Shown: positions 30,904 through 39,400 of the stretch, piece after piece
How the letters are laid out: each line of letters begins with the position of its first letter
How positions within the stretch are numbered: the first letter of the stretch is position 1
DNA from: Clostridium_AW malenominatum
Lineage (GTDB): Bacteria > Bacillota > Clostridia > Clostridiales > Clostridiaceae
Reading direction: 5' to 3'
NCBI RefSeq assembly: GCF_039521365.1
Contig: NZ_BAAACF010000012.1
Location: 62,001 to 126,000 of the forward strand
Length of the DNA: 64,000 bases
Translations under genes and position numbers: made by a program
Notes under the pieces: generated by a model
Databases searched by the model: none
Told to the model about the DNA's origin: nothing
The model's input: the letters and a program-made list of their open reading frames with translations, nothing else

Positions 30904-31350
30904 TTATTTTAATTCCATATGCAGTATAGGGAATGGATTTCCCTGTTCGTCTAACTCAGATTTTTTAAAGACTTTAAACCCCATATGTTTATAAAAGCCT
31001 ACTGCTTGTGGATTTTGCTCATTTACATCCACATAATTTACATTTAACACTTTTATTGCATATTCTACAAGTCTTTTTCCAACTCCATTTCCTCTATTTG
31101 CATTACTTACAAATAACATTTCAATTTTAAAATCATGAATTCCCATAAAAGCTTTTATAATACCGTTTTTATCTCTTACACATAAAAGTTTACTAACATA
31201 TTTAGCACCTTCTATAACTTGAGGTTTTATTGAGATTATATCTTCTTCACTTAAAAAGTCATGTGTTGCTCTTACTGATGATTCCCACGTGTCTAGTATT
31301 TCTTCCATATCCTTATTATTAATAATATTTAAATTTTCAATTTTCATCAT
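30904..31350 (-). CDS. GNAT-family N-acetyltransferase
   Basis: 148 residues. Acetyl-CoA-binding motif A is MLFVSNANRGNGVGKRLVEYAIK (R/Q-x-x-G-x-G), followed by NEQNPQAVGFYKHMGFKVF, the conserved helix and Tyr. It transfers an acetyl group to an amine of a small molecule or protein; the substrate is unknown. GGAGG precedes the start. It stands alone between hairpins. Confidence 0.87.
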   Translation of the reverse strand: MMKIENLNIINNKDMEEILDTWESSVRATHDFLSEEDIISIKPQVIEGAKYVSKLLCVRDKNGIIKAFMGIHDFKIEMLFVSNANRGNGVGKRLVEYAIKVLNVNYVDVNEQNPQAVGFYKHMGFKVFKKSELDEQGNPFPILHMELK

Positions 31351-31457
31351 TTAATAATTCCTCCCAAGTAAGTATGTTACTTAGTATTATATATTAAATA
31401 TGATTTGAAAAGCTTATTAAGAATATTTCTGTACTAACTATAATCAATTAAATATAT

Positions 31458-31730
31458 TTATTTATTTTTATAGATATATAATATTCTCCTAATACTACTT
31501 TCAGATAGAAAATAATCTGTAGACAATTGTTTAATTGATATTCCTTGTAAGTACTTAATATATATTTCAAAATTTCTTGTTTTCAGTTCAGTTTTTATCC
31601 CACTAACCTCACCCCAAGATTTTTTGTTGTTATCTTTCTTTGGAATGTATATATAATCACCATCAATGTATTTCTGAACTAAATCTAAAACATCTTTAGG
31701 TAATATATCTTGTGCTTTTTTATACTTCAT
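31458..31730 (-). CDS. CD3324-family helix-turn-helix protein
   Basis: 90 residues: MKYKKAQDILPKDVLDLVQKYIDGDYIYIPKKDNNKKSWGEVSG, then a C-terminal helix-turn-helix (GISIKQLSTDYFLSESSIRRILY). The N-terminal half is that of the clostridial CD3324 family. I start at the second ATG (31730) because the first overlaps AGGAGAA. It probably binds DNA; target and signal are unknown. Confidence 0.82.
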   Translation of the reverse strand: MKYKKAQDILPKDVLDLVQKYIDGDYIYIPKKDNNKKSWGEVSGIKTELKTRNFEIYIKYLQGISIKQLSTDYFLSESSIRRILYIYKNK

Positions 31731-31769
31731 AAACATTTCTCCTAATATTATTAGAGCAAATATTTAATC

Positions 31770-31836
31770 AAAAACTGCACAAAACATCTACTTTATCGCT
31801 CCTCACAAACTATGCTTTGATATTATTGCAGTTTTT
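31770..31836. repeat. Long-loop inverted repeat
   Basis: AAAAACTGCA (31770-31779) and TGCAGTTTTT (31827-31836) are perfect complements 47 bases apart, in the region upstream of the CD3324-family gene. It could be a terminator or a transcribed leader. Otherwise 31731-31978 holds no gene that I can support. Confidence 0.4.
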
Positions 31837-31978
31837 GCTTGGAGCTAAATTAATTAATCTGATTTTACAAGACATGATGACACCTACCTTCTTGCTTAAT
31901 TATATTATTATATCATAAATTAAATAGTAAAATAACATCACTGATAAATTCCTATTTAACTGTTAGCTATGCTATCAA

Positions 31979-32251
31979 CTAAATTTTTTCAAGAGTCTCT
32001 ACTGTTCTTTCATTTATTACATCTCCAGTGTTTAACGTTGTTTTTGCTTCAATTAACATCACATGTACTTCATCATCAGCAACAGGCATATGTTCAATTC
32101 CTTTTGGAATAATAACAAACTCTCCTTCATTTAAAGTAACATCCTTATCCCTAAACTTAATAATCAATAGTCCTTTTAGAACATAAAACATTTCATCTTC
32201 ATTTTCATGAATGTGCCATAAAAATTCACCTTTGAGCTTGGCAATTTTCAC
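31979..32251 (-). CDS. Cupin-domain protein, 5' truncated
   Basis: 90 residues from GTG 32251. The cupin motif HIHENEDEMFYVLKGLLIIKF and the second motif PKGIEHMPVADDE with metal-ligand His residues are intact. Upstream the frame stays open and reads HKILGEVNESYVK, the normal N-terminal strand of such cupins, but reaches a stop within the end of the GNAT gene without a start. About 15-20 residues are lost. Expression could still use the GTG or weak upstream sites. It probably belonged to a separate gene before a deletion joined it to the GNAT gene. Confidence 0.7.
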   Translation of the reverse strand: MKIAKLKGEFLWHIHENEDEMFYVLKGLLIIKFRDKDVTLNEGEFVIIPKGIEHMPVADDEVHVMLIEAKTTLNTGDVINERTVETLEKI

Positions 32252-32279
32252 ATATGATTCGTTAACCTCACCTAAAATT

Positions 32280-32795
32280 TTATGGAATCATATTCCTCAA
32301 CACTTTATCATAACAATAAAAAACACCCTCATGGCCTGACAAGCTAGTTTTCCCAACAAAAGTATAACCACATTTTTTCAAAAGGCCCTGAGCTTTTATG
32401 TTTAGTGAATTCGTATCAGTTTTTAAGTAACTTATGTTATTTTCAATGCAAATAGCATTGGCATGATTTATAAGTTTATAACCCACACCTTGACCTCGAA
32501 AGTTATTATTAACAGCAAGTCTGTGTATAATAAAGGCCTCTTTTGTCATTGACCAGTTTACACTTTTATATTCCTCTGCTTCATCTCTATTAATACATAT
32601 GAGACCAGCAATAATGCCTTTTATATCATAAACATAGAGAGTTCCTTCAGTAATGTCCTTAATAAAATCCTCCTCTAATGGATAGCCTTCATTCCATTGA
32701 AAATTACCGTAGGAATGCATATCCAATTTTGAACTTTCAACAATTTCCATAATTTGAGCTAAGTCTGAAGTTACAGCAGTTCTAATCATCTTCAT
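32280..32795 (-). CDS. GNAT-family N-acetyltransferase
   Basis: 171 residues with motif A AVNNNFRGQGVGYKLINHANAIC and the later TDTNSLNIKAQGLLKKCGYTFVGK. It overlaps the MarR gene by 14 bases, so it is the second gene of the MarR operon, and the cupin fragment follows. It probably acetylates a toxic or signalling small molecule under MarR control (inference). The final residues LRNMIP may derive from the deletion that truncated the cupin gene. Confidence 0.85.
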   Translation of the reverse strand: MKMIRTAVTSDLAQIMEIVESSKLDMHSYGNFQWNEGYPLEEDFIKDITEGTLYVYDIKGIIAGLICINRDEAEEYKSVNWSMTKEAFIIHRLAVNNNFRGQGVGYKLINHANAICIENNISYLKTDTNSLNIKAQGLLKKCGYTFVGKTSLSGHEGVFYCYDKVLRNMIP

Positions 32796-33252
32796 TTCCC
32801 CCTAAAATCAATTTTGAAGATTTCCATTCTGATTCAATGTTGTTACTCATTTTCATTATCAGTTCAGTAACAATATTTTTTTCATCTTCACTGAAATCTT
32901 TATAGCAAATTGCTATATTTTTATTTTCTTCATTAATAATATCGTCATATGACTCAAGGCCTTTTTCAGTAGGATAAAGGCGAATAACCCTCTTATCATT
33001 TAAATCCTTCTTCCGCTCAATATATCCCTGTGTTTCTAACTTTTGAATTGCTTTTGTAGTAGAAGTCTTATCAATTTTTAAAAGTATCGTTAGATCTATA
33101 AAGTTAATTCCTGGGTTCTCGCAAATTCTTGTAAGATATATGAATTGTCCCTTTTGAAGTTTTAATTCTTTGAACTTTATATCACATATAGAATGAATAC
33201 TTCGAGATAATGTCCCAATTTCTCTAAGAATCTTACTATCCAGTTGCTTCAT
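32782..33252 (-). CDS. MarR-family transcriptional regulator
   Basis: 156 residues with the MarR winged helix GINFIDLTILLKIDKTSTTKAIQKLETQGYIERKKDLNDKRVIRLYPTEKG. AGGAGGTGATTTT precedes the ATG. It is the first gene of an operon with a GNAT. Two matching palindromes overlap its promoter, so autorepression is very likely. Confidence 0.9.
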   Translation of the reverse strand: MKQLDSKILREIGTLSRSIHSICDIKFKELKLQKGQFIYLTRICENPGINFIDLTILLKIDKTSTTKAIQKLETQGYIERKKDLNDKRVIRLYPTEKGLESYDDIINEENKNIAICYKDFSEDEKNIVTELIMKMSNNIESEWKSSKLILGGNEDD

Positions 33253-33269
33253 AAAATCACCTCCTCAAA

Positions 33270-33319
33270 ATAGTTGAACTTTCAACTATTATACAATATA
33301 TTAGTTGAAAGTTCAACTA
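33270..33319 (-). promoter_or_regulatory. MarR promoter with twin operators
   Basis: On the minus strand TTGAAC (33311-33316), 17 bases, TATAAT (33288-33293). Two dyads, ATAGTTGAACTTTCAACTAT (33270-33289) and TAGTTGAAAGTTCAACTA (33302-33319), have centres about 31 bases apart (three helix turns) and cover the start point and the -35. A strong case for cooperative binding by the MarR protein. Confidence 0.85.
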
Positions 33320-33413
33320 TAATAGTTAACTGTGTTGCATTAAAAATACCTGCAAAATAGTTGACACTTATTTTAATTAATGGTATTATTTTAAAAAAGT
33401 TAATAAATAAAAG

Positions 33414-33692
33414 CGAAGAAAAGAAGAAGTAGTTACATAACACTGGGTAAAGAGAGTAGGTGATGGTGGAATACCTACACTAAGAATGTAACGAATAACA
33501 TCTTAGAGCTTCCAATGGAAATTCTATAATATTGGATAGTACATTTGGGCGGAGCCAAACCGTTAGTAGTTGGACAGTATCGAGTTTAAAAATAGTTCTG
33601 TACTGATATTAAGTGAGCATATAAATGCTAACATAGGTGGTACCGCGGGAGTTATACCTTTCGTCCTAATTTTTAGGATGAAAGGTTTTTTT
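33414..33692 (+). ncRNA. T-box riboswitch with intrinsic terminator
   Basis: The conserved T-box AGGTGGTACCGCG is at 33635-33647. Stem I is marked by GTTACAT/ATGTAAC (about 33434 and 33486). The terminator ACCTTTCGTCCTA/TAGGATGAAAGGT (33656-33686) has a T run to 33692. Uncharged tRNA binding to Stem I and to TGGT would favour the antiterminator and allow transcription of the aminotransferase gene. The specifier loop reads GAATAACATC; I could not fix the codon (AAC, ACA or ATC are possible). TGGT implies an A discriminator base in the tRNA. Confidence 0.92.
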
Positions 33693-33749
33693 GTATTTAT
33701 AATAGTTAACTATGTTATAAAATTAATAACAAAGAAAGAGGTGTATAAT

Positions 33750-34907
33750 ATGTTTGATGAAAAAGTTACGAGGTTAGGAACAAATTCGATAAAGTGGGAC
33801 AGATACAATAATGAAGACATCATAGCTATGGGGACAGCAGATATGGATTTCATGTCACCACCCTCTGTTACTGAAGCATTGATTAGTCGTGCCAAAGTAG
33901 GTATGTTTGCTTATGAATTAATATCTGATTCATATTATAATGCTATAATTGACTGGTATGCACAAATGTACAATTGGAATATAAAAAAAGAGTGGCTATC
34001 TAGCTCTCCGGGTATTTGGGCAGGAATTAGAATATGCATTGATTCATTTACGATGCCTGGGGATAAGATAATAGTACATTCACCAACATTCCATCCAATC
34101 ATTGATATAATAGAACAAAGTGGTCGTTCTTTGGTAACAAACTCATTAGTACTTAAAGATGGTTACTACAGCTTAGATTTTGAAGACTTTGAAAACAAAA
34201 TTGCTAATAATGTGAAAATGTTTATCTTAATCAACCCTCAAAATCCAAGTGGTAGGGTATTTACAAATGAAGAACTTATACGAATTGGTGAAATTTGCAA
34301 CAAGTATAAGGTTTTAGTGATTTCAGATGAGGTACATGGAGGAGTAGTATTTGTAGGTCATAAGCATATACCATATGCATCTATTTCAGAAGAATTCGCA
34401 AAAAACTCCATTGTTATTACGGCTGCAAGCAAAGCTTTTAATTTACAGGGGATGACCCATGGCATATTAATTATACCTAATAAGCATTTGCGTAATATTT
34501 ATCAGACAGCGTTAACAGGATATGATTTTGATTTCGCTACTAATGTGTTTAGTTTAGCAGCTGTTGAGGCAGCATATAGGTATGGTAGACCTTGGTTGGA
34601 TGAACTGATAACATATTTACAATGTAATCTACTGTATCTTATAGAATACTTTGAAGTAAATATACCTAAAATTAAAGTAATCAAGCCTGAAGGTTCTTAT
34701 ATGGTCTGGTTAGACTGCAGGGAACTAAAAATGAATGAAGATGAACTTGAAACTTTCTTTATGATTAAGGCAAAGGTTGCACTAACATTCGGCTCTTCTT
34801 TTGGGAAAGATGGCGAAGGGTTTGTAAGGATTAATATTGCTTGTTCAAGGAATATATTAAAAGAAGCCTTAGAAAGAATTAAAGGAGCAGTAAATAGTAT
34901 TATATAA
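33750..34907 (+). CDS. PatB/MalY-type PLP aminotransferase (C-S lyase-like)
   Basis: 385 residues from ATG 33750 (GAGGTG upstream); the frame is open further upstream only through the T-box leader. Fold-type I PLP enzyme: NPQNPSGRVF contacts PLP, ISDEVHGGVVF holds the PLP-ring Asp, TAASKAFNLQG contains the Schiff-base Lys, and the C-terminal FVRINIACSR holds the Arg for the carboxylate. The N-terminus MADMDF-type pattern is typical of MalY/PatB cystathionine beta-lyases. It cleaves C-S bonds of cystathionine or cysteine, or acts as an aminotransferase. Control by a T-box links it to amino-acid starvation. Confidence 0.88.
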   Translation: MFDEKVTRLGTNSIKWDRYNNEDIIAMGTADMDFMSPPSVTEALISRAKVGMFAYELISDSYYNAIIDWYAQMYNWNIKKEWLSSSPGIWAGIRICIDSFTMPGDKIIVHSPTFHPIIDIIEQSGRSLVTNSLVLKDGYYSLDFEDFENKIANNVKMFILINPQNPSGRVFTNEELIRIGEICNKYKVLVISDEVHGGVVFVGHKHIPYASISEEFAKNSIVITAASKAFNLQGMTHGILIIPNKHLRNIYQTALTGYDFDFATNVFSLAAVEAAYRYGRPWLDELITYLQCNLLYLIEYFEVNIPKIKVIKPEGSYMVWLDCRELKMNEDELETFFMIKAKVALTFGSSFGKDGEGFVRINIACSRNILKEALERIKGAVNSII

Positions 34908-34942
34908 TCTCGAATAGTTGTTTGGGAACATTCTTAAAAGAC

Positions 34943-34980
34943 GAAATAAAGACTTGCATAAATGGGCAAGTCCTTATTTC
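34943..34980. terminator. Bidirectional terminator
   Basis: GAAATAAAGACTTGC (34943-34957) and GCAAGTCCTTATTTC (34966-34980) pair over 14 of 15 positions. It lies between the convergent aminotransferase and reductase genes. Confidence 0.82.
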
Positions 34981-34998
34981 AATATTATCTTTTTCAAA

Positions 34999-35628
34999 TT
35001 ATCGAATAAAGTTTGTAAATCTTTTATTTTCTCTTTCTGGTTCTTTAACTGTTTCTTTTCCGTTTTCAACTAATTTCATGAGCCAAGCCATGTTTTTTCC
35101 TAGAACTCTCATTATTTGTCTTCCTTCTTCATCTCCTACTACTTCACCTGGTGCTGTTCCGTGTATTACATTCCAGTAATTCGTACTTGGCATAAGCATT
35201 TCAGCATAATTAATGTAATTATTTAGTTGATTAAAAGTATTAACCCCACCTGAACGTCTTACAGCCACTACAGCGGCTCCTACCTTATGCCTTAATATTC
35301 CAGCACTTGCAACATAAAATGCTCTATCTAAAAATGATTTCATGGTTCCAGCTATAGCTGAGTAATGAACTGGAGAACCTATTATTATTCCATCTGCCTC
35401 TTTCATTTTCTGTATCCATTCATTTACTTCATCATTATCAATTATACATTTCTCATTTTTATTTCTAACGCAAGCATTACATGCAAGACAACCTCTTATA
35501 ATTTTGTTTCCTACATGTATAATCTCAACTTCTATACCTTCCTTCTCTAGTTCCTCTGCTACCATTTTTATAGCATGATAAGTGTTTCCTTCCTGTTTAG
35601 GACTTCCATTAAATGCGACAACTTTCAT
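34999..35628 (-). CDS. Flavodoxin-family NAD(P)H-dependent oxidoreductase
   Basis: 209 residues from ATG 35628 (GAGGAGG upstream). The FMN loop is FNGSPKQEGNTYHAI, followed by a cysteine cluster CLACNACVRNKNEKC, as in iron-sulfur flavoproteins and some quinone reductases, then GSPVHYSAIAG. It is next to an OYE-family enzyme and 44 bases behind it, so both reduce electrophiles or quinones under one regulator (inference). Confidence 0.85.
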   Translation of the reverse strand: MKVVAFNGSPKQEGNTYHAIKMVAEELEKEGIEVEIIHVGNKIIRGCLACNACVRNKNEKCIIDNDEVNEWIQKMKEADGIIIGSPVHYSAIAGTMKSFLDRAFYVASAGILRHKVGAAVVAVRRSGGVNTFNQLNNYINYAEMLMPSTNYWNVIHGTAPGEVVGDEEGRQIMRVLGKNMAWLMKLVENGKETVKEPERENKRFTNFIR

Positions 35629-35672
35629 ATATTTTCCTCCTCTAGAATTAATAACTTCCTTCAATTTTATAT

Positions 35673-36665
35673 TTATTTAAGATTTTTAATAGCTTTTTCT
35701 GCCCAACTAGAATCTTTATATACAGCTCTTCCTACACCAACAAGATCAGCTTTTCCAGTGGCAAGTAAGTTTTCAGCAGCATTTACTTCAGTTATTCCAC
35801 CAGTCAATATAACTGGAACTGACACAACCTCCTTGATAGCTTCGGTAAGAGATGAAAAATACCCTTGTTCTAAAGTATCTGGAGCACTGTATCCACAAAA
35901 TCCACCTGAAATATCAAGGATATCAACTCCTGATTTTTCAAATTCTAAAGATGCAATTTTGCTATCTTCAATAGTAGTTCCACCATCCATATAATCGCAA
36001 GCACCTAATCGAAGAAGAATCGGAAAATCATCCCCCACAGCATCACGTACTGCTTTAATAATTTCTAAATGAATTTTAATTCTACCTAATATATCTCCAC
36101 CATATTCGTCAGTTCTCTTATTGGTAAGGGGAGAGAAAAATTGGTTTAGAAGATATCCATGTGCAGAGTGAATCTCTACTCCGTCAAAACCAGCTTTTTT
36201 TACACGCAGTGCAGCATCTTTGAAATTTTTAATAATACTCTTAATTTCATCTTTAGTGACCTCCCTTGGAATAACACCTTTGCGTGGGTTGCATATAATT
36301 GAAGGTCCAATGGGGTCATATCCTGTAACATTTTTACTTGCTGCACTTCCAGCATGATTGATTTGCATTACTGCTTTGGATCCATTTTTATGGATAATGT
36401 CTGACAGCTTTTTTAACCCTTCTACAACACTATCCTCTGCTACTGAAAGTTGTCTTTCACTAGCCTTTCCCTGTTCTCCAATAAAGCTGTGTTCTATTAT
36501 GATAAGAGAAATATATCCTCCTTGAGATTTTTCATCATAATAATTTAATATTTCATTACTTATATTCCCATCTTCTTCGGCTTTTGAAGTAGCCATGGGT
36601 GGCATAACTAATCTATTTTTTAAGGTCAATTTACATTTATCTAAAGGGCTCAGTAAATATGACAT
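35673..36665 (-). CDS. Old-yellow-enzyme family NADH:flavin oxidoreductase
   Basis: 330 residues, a (beta/alpha)8 FMN enzyme. Key parts: LKNRLVMPPMAT at the start, MQINHAGSAA, GFDGVEIHSAHGYLLNQFFSPLTNKRTDEYGG (substrate-binding His and Tyr region), and the C-terminal FMN phosphate site GRAVYKDSSW. It lacks the iron-sulfur extension of 2,4-dienoyl-CoA reductases, so it is a stand-alone ene-reductase for unsaturated carbonyl compounds. It is divergent from an HxlR regulator with cysteines and forms an operon with a flavodoxin-family gene. Confidence 0.88.
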   Translation of the reverse strand: MSYLLSPLDKCKLTLKNRLVMPPMATSKAEEDGNISNEILNYYDEKSQGGYISLIIIEHSFIGEQGKASERQLSVAEDSVVEGLKKLSDIIHKNGSKAVMQINHAGSAASKNVTGYDPIGPSIICNPRKGVIPREVTKDEIKSIIKNFKDAALRVKKAGFDGVEIHSAHGYLLNQFFSPLTNKRTDEYGGDILGRIKIHLEIIKAVRDAVGDDFPILLRLGACDYMDGGTTIEDSKIASLEFEKSGVDILDISGGFCGYSAPDTLEQGYFSSLTEAIKEVVSVPVILTGGITEVNAAENLLATGKADLVGVGRAVYKDSSWAEKAIKNLK

Positions 36666-36704
36666 TCTTCCATCCTCCTAATTGTTTTTCTATATAACCT
36701 ATGC

Positions 36705-36777
36705 TACTATTGTAGTAATTAAGTTTTATATTAACAAGTACGCACTATTTTGTATTATAGTATCCAAAAGGATACTA
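36705..36777. promoter_or_regulatory. Divergent HxlR control region
   Basis: TAGTATCCAAAAGGATACTA (36758-36777) is a perfect palindrome just after a plus-strand promoter TTAACA (36731-36736), 16 bases, TATTAT (36753-36758). A shorter dyad TACTA-TTG-TAGTA (36705-36717) lies toward the OYE gene. Both resemble operators of YodB-type regulators; binding is inferred. Confidence 0.7.
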
Positions 36778-36794
36778 TTGAAAGGAGAATAGCT

Positions 36795-37154
36795 ATGAAA
36801 TCTAGCTGCAATACTTTAGAGCTTAAAAATAAAAATTATAGATGTACCTTTGAAATTACAATGGATTTAATAGGTGGAAAGTGGAAGCCACTTATTATTT
36901 GGCACCTAGGAACTAAGGGTACCCAAAGATTTAATGAATTAAGAAAATTAATTCCTCAAATAACTCAAAAAATGCTAACTCAACAGCTAAGAGAGTTAGA
37001 GTCGGATAATTTAGTTATTAGAAAAGTTTATCCTCAAGTTCCCCCAAAGGTTGAATACTCATTAAGCGATTTAGGGGAAACTTTAATGCCTATTCTTAGT
37101 ATGATGTGCAATTGGGGAAATGATTATTATAAACTTTTTAGTTGTATGGATTAA
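36795..37154 (+). CDS. HxlR-family (YodB/HypR-like) regulator
   Basis: 119 residues from ATG 36795 (AAAGGAGAATAGCT upstream; the frame extends further without a ribosome site). HxlR winged helix: CTFEITMDLIGGKWKPLIIWHLG...QRFNELRKLIPQITQKMLTQQLRELESDNLVIRKVY. Cysteines at 5 and 17 near the N-terminus are in the place where YodB and HypR sense quinones and electrophiles by thiol modification (family knowledge). Divergent from the OYE operon, which fits that role. Confidence 0.88.
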   Translation: MKSSCNTLELKNKNYRCTFEITMDLIGGKWKPLIIWHLGTKGTQRFNELRKLIPQITQKMLTQQLRELESDNLVIRKVYPQVPPKVEYSLSDLGETLMPILSMMCNWGNDYYKLFSCMD

Positions 37155-37827
37155 AACTAGTTGCTGATGAATAAAGATATGGGTAATTATTTTTAAGATG
37201 TTTTAAATACCCTACCCATTGTAATGTTATTGCTTTATACACTCTAGCAACATCTCCCTGTAAATGTTCTAAGTCTTCACTGGTAATTCCCTTATCTTTT
37301 CTAAAACCTATTTCATCCGTTAAATGAATAATAGCCATAAGAAGTTCTGAAAATGATTCATTTTCATGCAAATTTTCATTTCCAAGTAAACTTATTATAA
37401 AACTTTTATTTTCACAAAGGATTTTATATAGTTCTTCTATATTAATTTTATGTATATCAAAATTATGTGGATGTTTAAGCAATGCTTTTTCAACTTCTTT
37501 TAAATTACTAAAATCCTTAATAATTCCCCTTGCTTCCTCATCCCCACTAATAAGTATGTCCATAAGTTTACGTCCTATTTCATTAAAAAATAGAGTAATT
37601 AACACATTTAGTTTCTCTAAAATCCTATTTTTTTCTTTTCTTTCTAGTATATTGTTAAATACTAAAGTAACAATCAATATATTAATTGGAATAAAGGAAA
37701 TATCTAAGAAAGTATAATACATGGTATCTCTAAAATGTCCAAAATACAAATAATGAAAATAATATAAAATTCCTGAAAGAGCCATTAAAAAAGTTGCTGT
37801 GAGAAAAAAATCTCTAAATTTTTTCAA
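37138..37827 (-). CDS. Two-helix membrane protein with helical soluble domain, unknown
   Basis: 229 residues: two N-terminal membrane helices (about 8-28 and 37-60, joined by a short Tyr/His-rich loop), then a helical cytoplasmic-type domain with EKNRILEKLNVLITLFFNEIGRKLMDILISGDEE and a later LQGDVARVYKAITLQWVGYLKHLKNNYPYLY. I do not recognise a family. Its 3' end overlaps the convergent HxlR gene by 17 bases, so neither has a separate terminator. It may sense or signal, but nothing shows how. Confidence 0.65.
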   Translation of the reverse strand: MKKFRDFFLTATFLMALSGILYYFHYLYFGHFRDTMYYTFLDISFIPINILIVTLVFNNILERKEKNRILEKLNVLITLFFNEIGRKLMDILISGDEEARGIIKDFSNLKEVEKALLKHPHNFDIHKINIEELYKILCENKSFIISLLGNENLHENESFSELLMAIIHLTDEIGFRKDKGITSEDLEHLQGDVARVYKAITLQWVGYLKHLKNNYPYLYSSATSFNPYN

Positions 37828-38004
37828 AATAACACGTCCTATCTAAAAGTTTGTATGAAGTAATAATTATATTTGAGTGTATATAATATTGTCAATAGAA
37901 TTACGATAATATTTGTAGACTTTTAAATCCCTTGTCATACTTAAGATTATTAACAATCAAACGATAAGAAGCTTAAATCAAACTATACAAATGGGAGGTA
38001 GAAA

Positions 38005-39387
38005 ATGTTTTTTAAACGAAGTGATGGGGATAAAAATGTAAAAGAACAGAAAGAGGACTCTGCAATAATCTGCAAGGAAAATATAAGGGTTGCAATAACT
38101 AATGTAATAAATGGACGGTCAACTCATATTTCTGAAGAAGATATAGGGTGTAAAGAACTTGCAAGCTTATGGAATGAAATGATAGATTATGTTTGCATGG
38201 AAAAGAAGAAATCTGTATTGCAGGTAAATGAATTATTAAGGTTTATTACGGAAATGGAGTTTATAAAGGAAATGATAAATGGGGTACGGGTTCAGTCAGA
38301 TACCTTTCATAACATTACCGCTAGTAGTGAAGAAATGGCTACAGCAATAGATGATGTTTCAAACTTTATTCAAAGTGTAGCAGACACAACAAATATTACA
38401 GAAAATTTAGCTGTAGATGGTGGACAACATGTTAATAAGGCATTTTCCTTTGTTAATGAGTCTTTTAAGGATATAGATGGTATAAATAAACAAATGAAAG
38501 GTGTAATGGAAAAAACAGAGAAAATAAATGAAATAATTGATATAGTTAAGGGAATTGCTGACCAAACCAATTTACTTGCCCTTAATGCAGCCATAGAAGC
38601 GGCAAGAGCAGGTGAACATGGCAAAGGCTTTGCTGTAGTTGCAGATGAGGTAAGAAAACTAGCAGAACACACTAAAAAATCTGTTTCTGAAATTCAACTA
38701 AACATAGGTGAACTAAAATCAGATATAGGCAATTCAGTAGTAAGGGTAGATGAAATTACTGATAAATTAGATTCTGGAAAAAGCTTGGTTAATGATTCTT
38801 TGAACTCTATCAACACTATTATTACCAAAGTCAAAGAAGTAAATGATAGTGTTACTCAGATTTCAGTTAATATTGAAGAACAGACAGCTATTACTACAGA
38901 AATAACAAGAGATATCTATAATTTAAATGAACTTACAGATAACTTGTTAAATGAATGTGATAGAACTGGAAAGGCCATATTTGATGTGAGCAATATGGTT
39001 AACAAAATAAGGTTAAACATGATTAGCAGTGAACTATGCTTAGAAGATAAAGAATTATTAGACATTTGTATTTCCGATCATTTAATATGGAAATGGCGCG
39101 TATATAATATGATACTGGGCTATGATAAAATTGATATTAATAATATAGGAACCCATAAGGAATGTCGTTTAGGTAAGTGGTATTATGGTGACCATAGTAA
39201 TAAATTTAAAAATCATAACGCATTTAATGATTTAGAAAGTTACCATATTAGATTACACGAATTAGCAAAGGAAGCTACAATTTCTTATAATAAAAAAGAT
39301 ATAGAAAACGCAGAAAAAGCATTAAAAGAAATGGATATATGTTCTAAAAAGGTAATTGAAGACTTGGAACAATTAAAAAATAGCTAA
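38005..39387 (+). CDS. Soluble methyl-accepting chemotaxis protein with CZB domain
   Basis: 460 residues without membrane helices. The MCP signalling domain (about 95-335) includes the tip GIADQTNLLALNAAIEAARAGEHGKGFAVVADEVRKLAEHTKKS. The C-terminal CZB domain (about 345-455) has SDHLIWKWRVYN, CRLGKWYYGD and SYHIRLHEL, supplying the Cys and His residues that bind zinc. The N-terminal 90 residues are short and unassigned. A cytoplasmic receptor, it should report zinc or redox state to CheA. GGGAGG precedes the ATG. Confidence 0.9.
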   Translation: MFFKRSDGDKNVKEQKEDSAIICKENIRVAITNVINGRSTHISEEDIGCKELASLWNEMIDYVCMEKKKSVLQVNELLRFITEMEFIKEMINGVRVQSDTFHNITASSEEMATAIDDVSNFIQSVADTTNITENLAVDGGQHVNKAFSFVNESFKDIDGINKQMKGVMEKTEKINEIIDIVKGIADQTNLLALNAAIEAARAGEHGKGFAVVADEVRKLAEHTKKSVSEIQLNIGELKSDIGNSVVRVDEITDKLDSGKSLVNDSLNSINTIITKVKEVNDSVTQISVNIEEQTAITTEITRDIYNLNELTDNLLNECDRTGKAIFDVSNMVNKIRLNMISSELCLEDKELLDICISDHLIWKWRVYNMILGYDKIDINNIGTHKECRLGKWYYGDHSNKFKNHNAFNDLESYHIRLHELAKEATISYNKKDIENAEKALKEMDICSKKVIEDLEQLKNS

Positions 39388-39400
39388 TACTAGTTAAAAA

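Noticed and set aside
33570..33749. Upstream extension of the aminotransferase by 60 codons
   Set aside because: The extension runs through the T-box and terminator; the ATG at 33750 has GAGGTG at proper distance and matches the family N-terminus.
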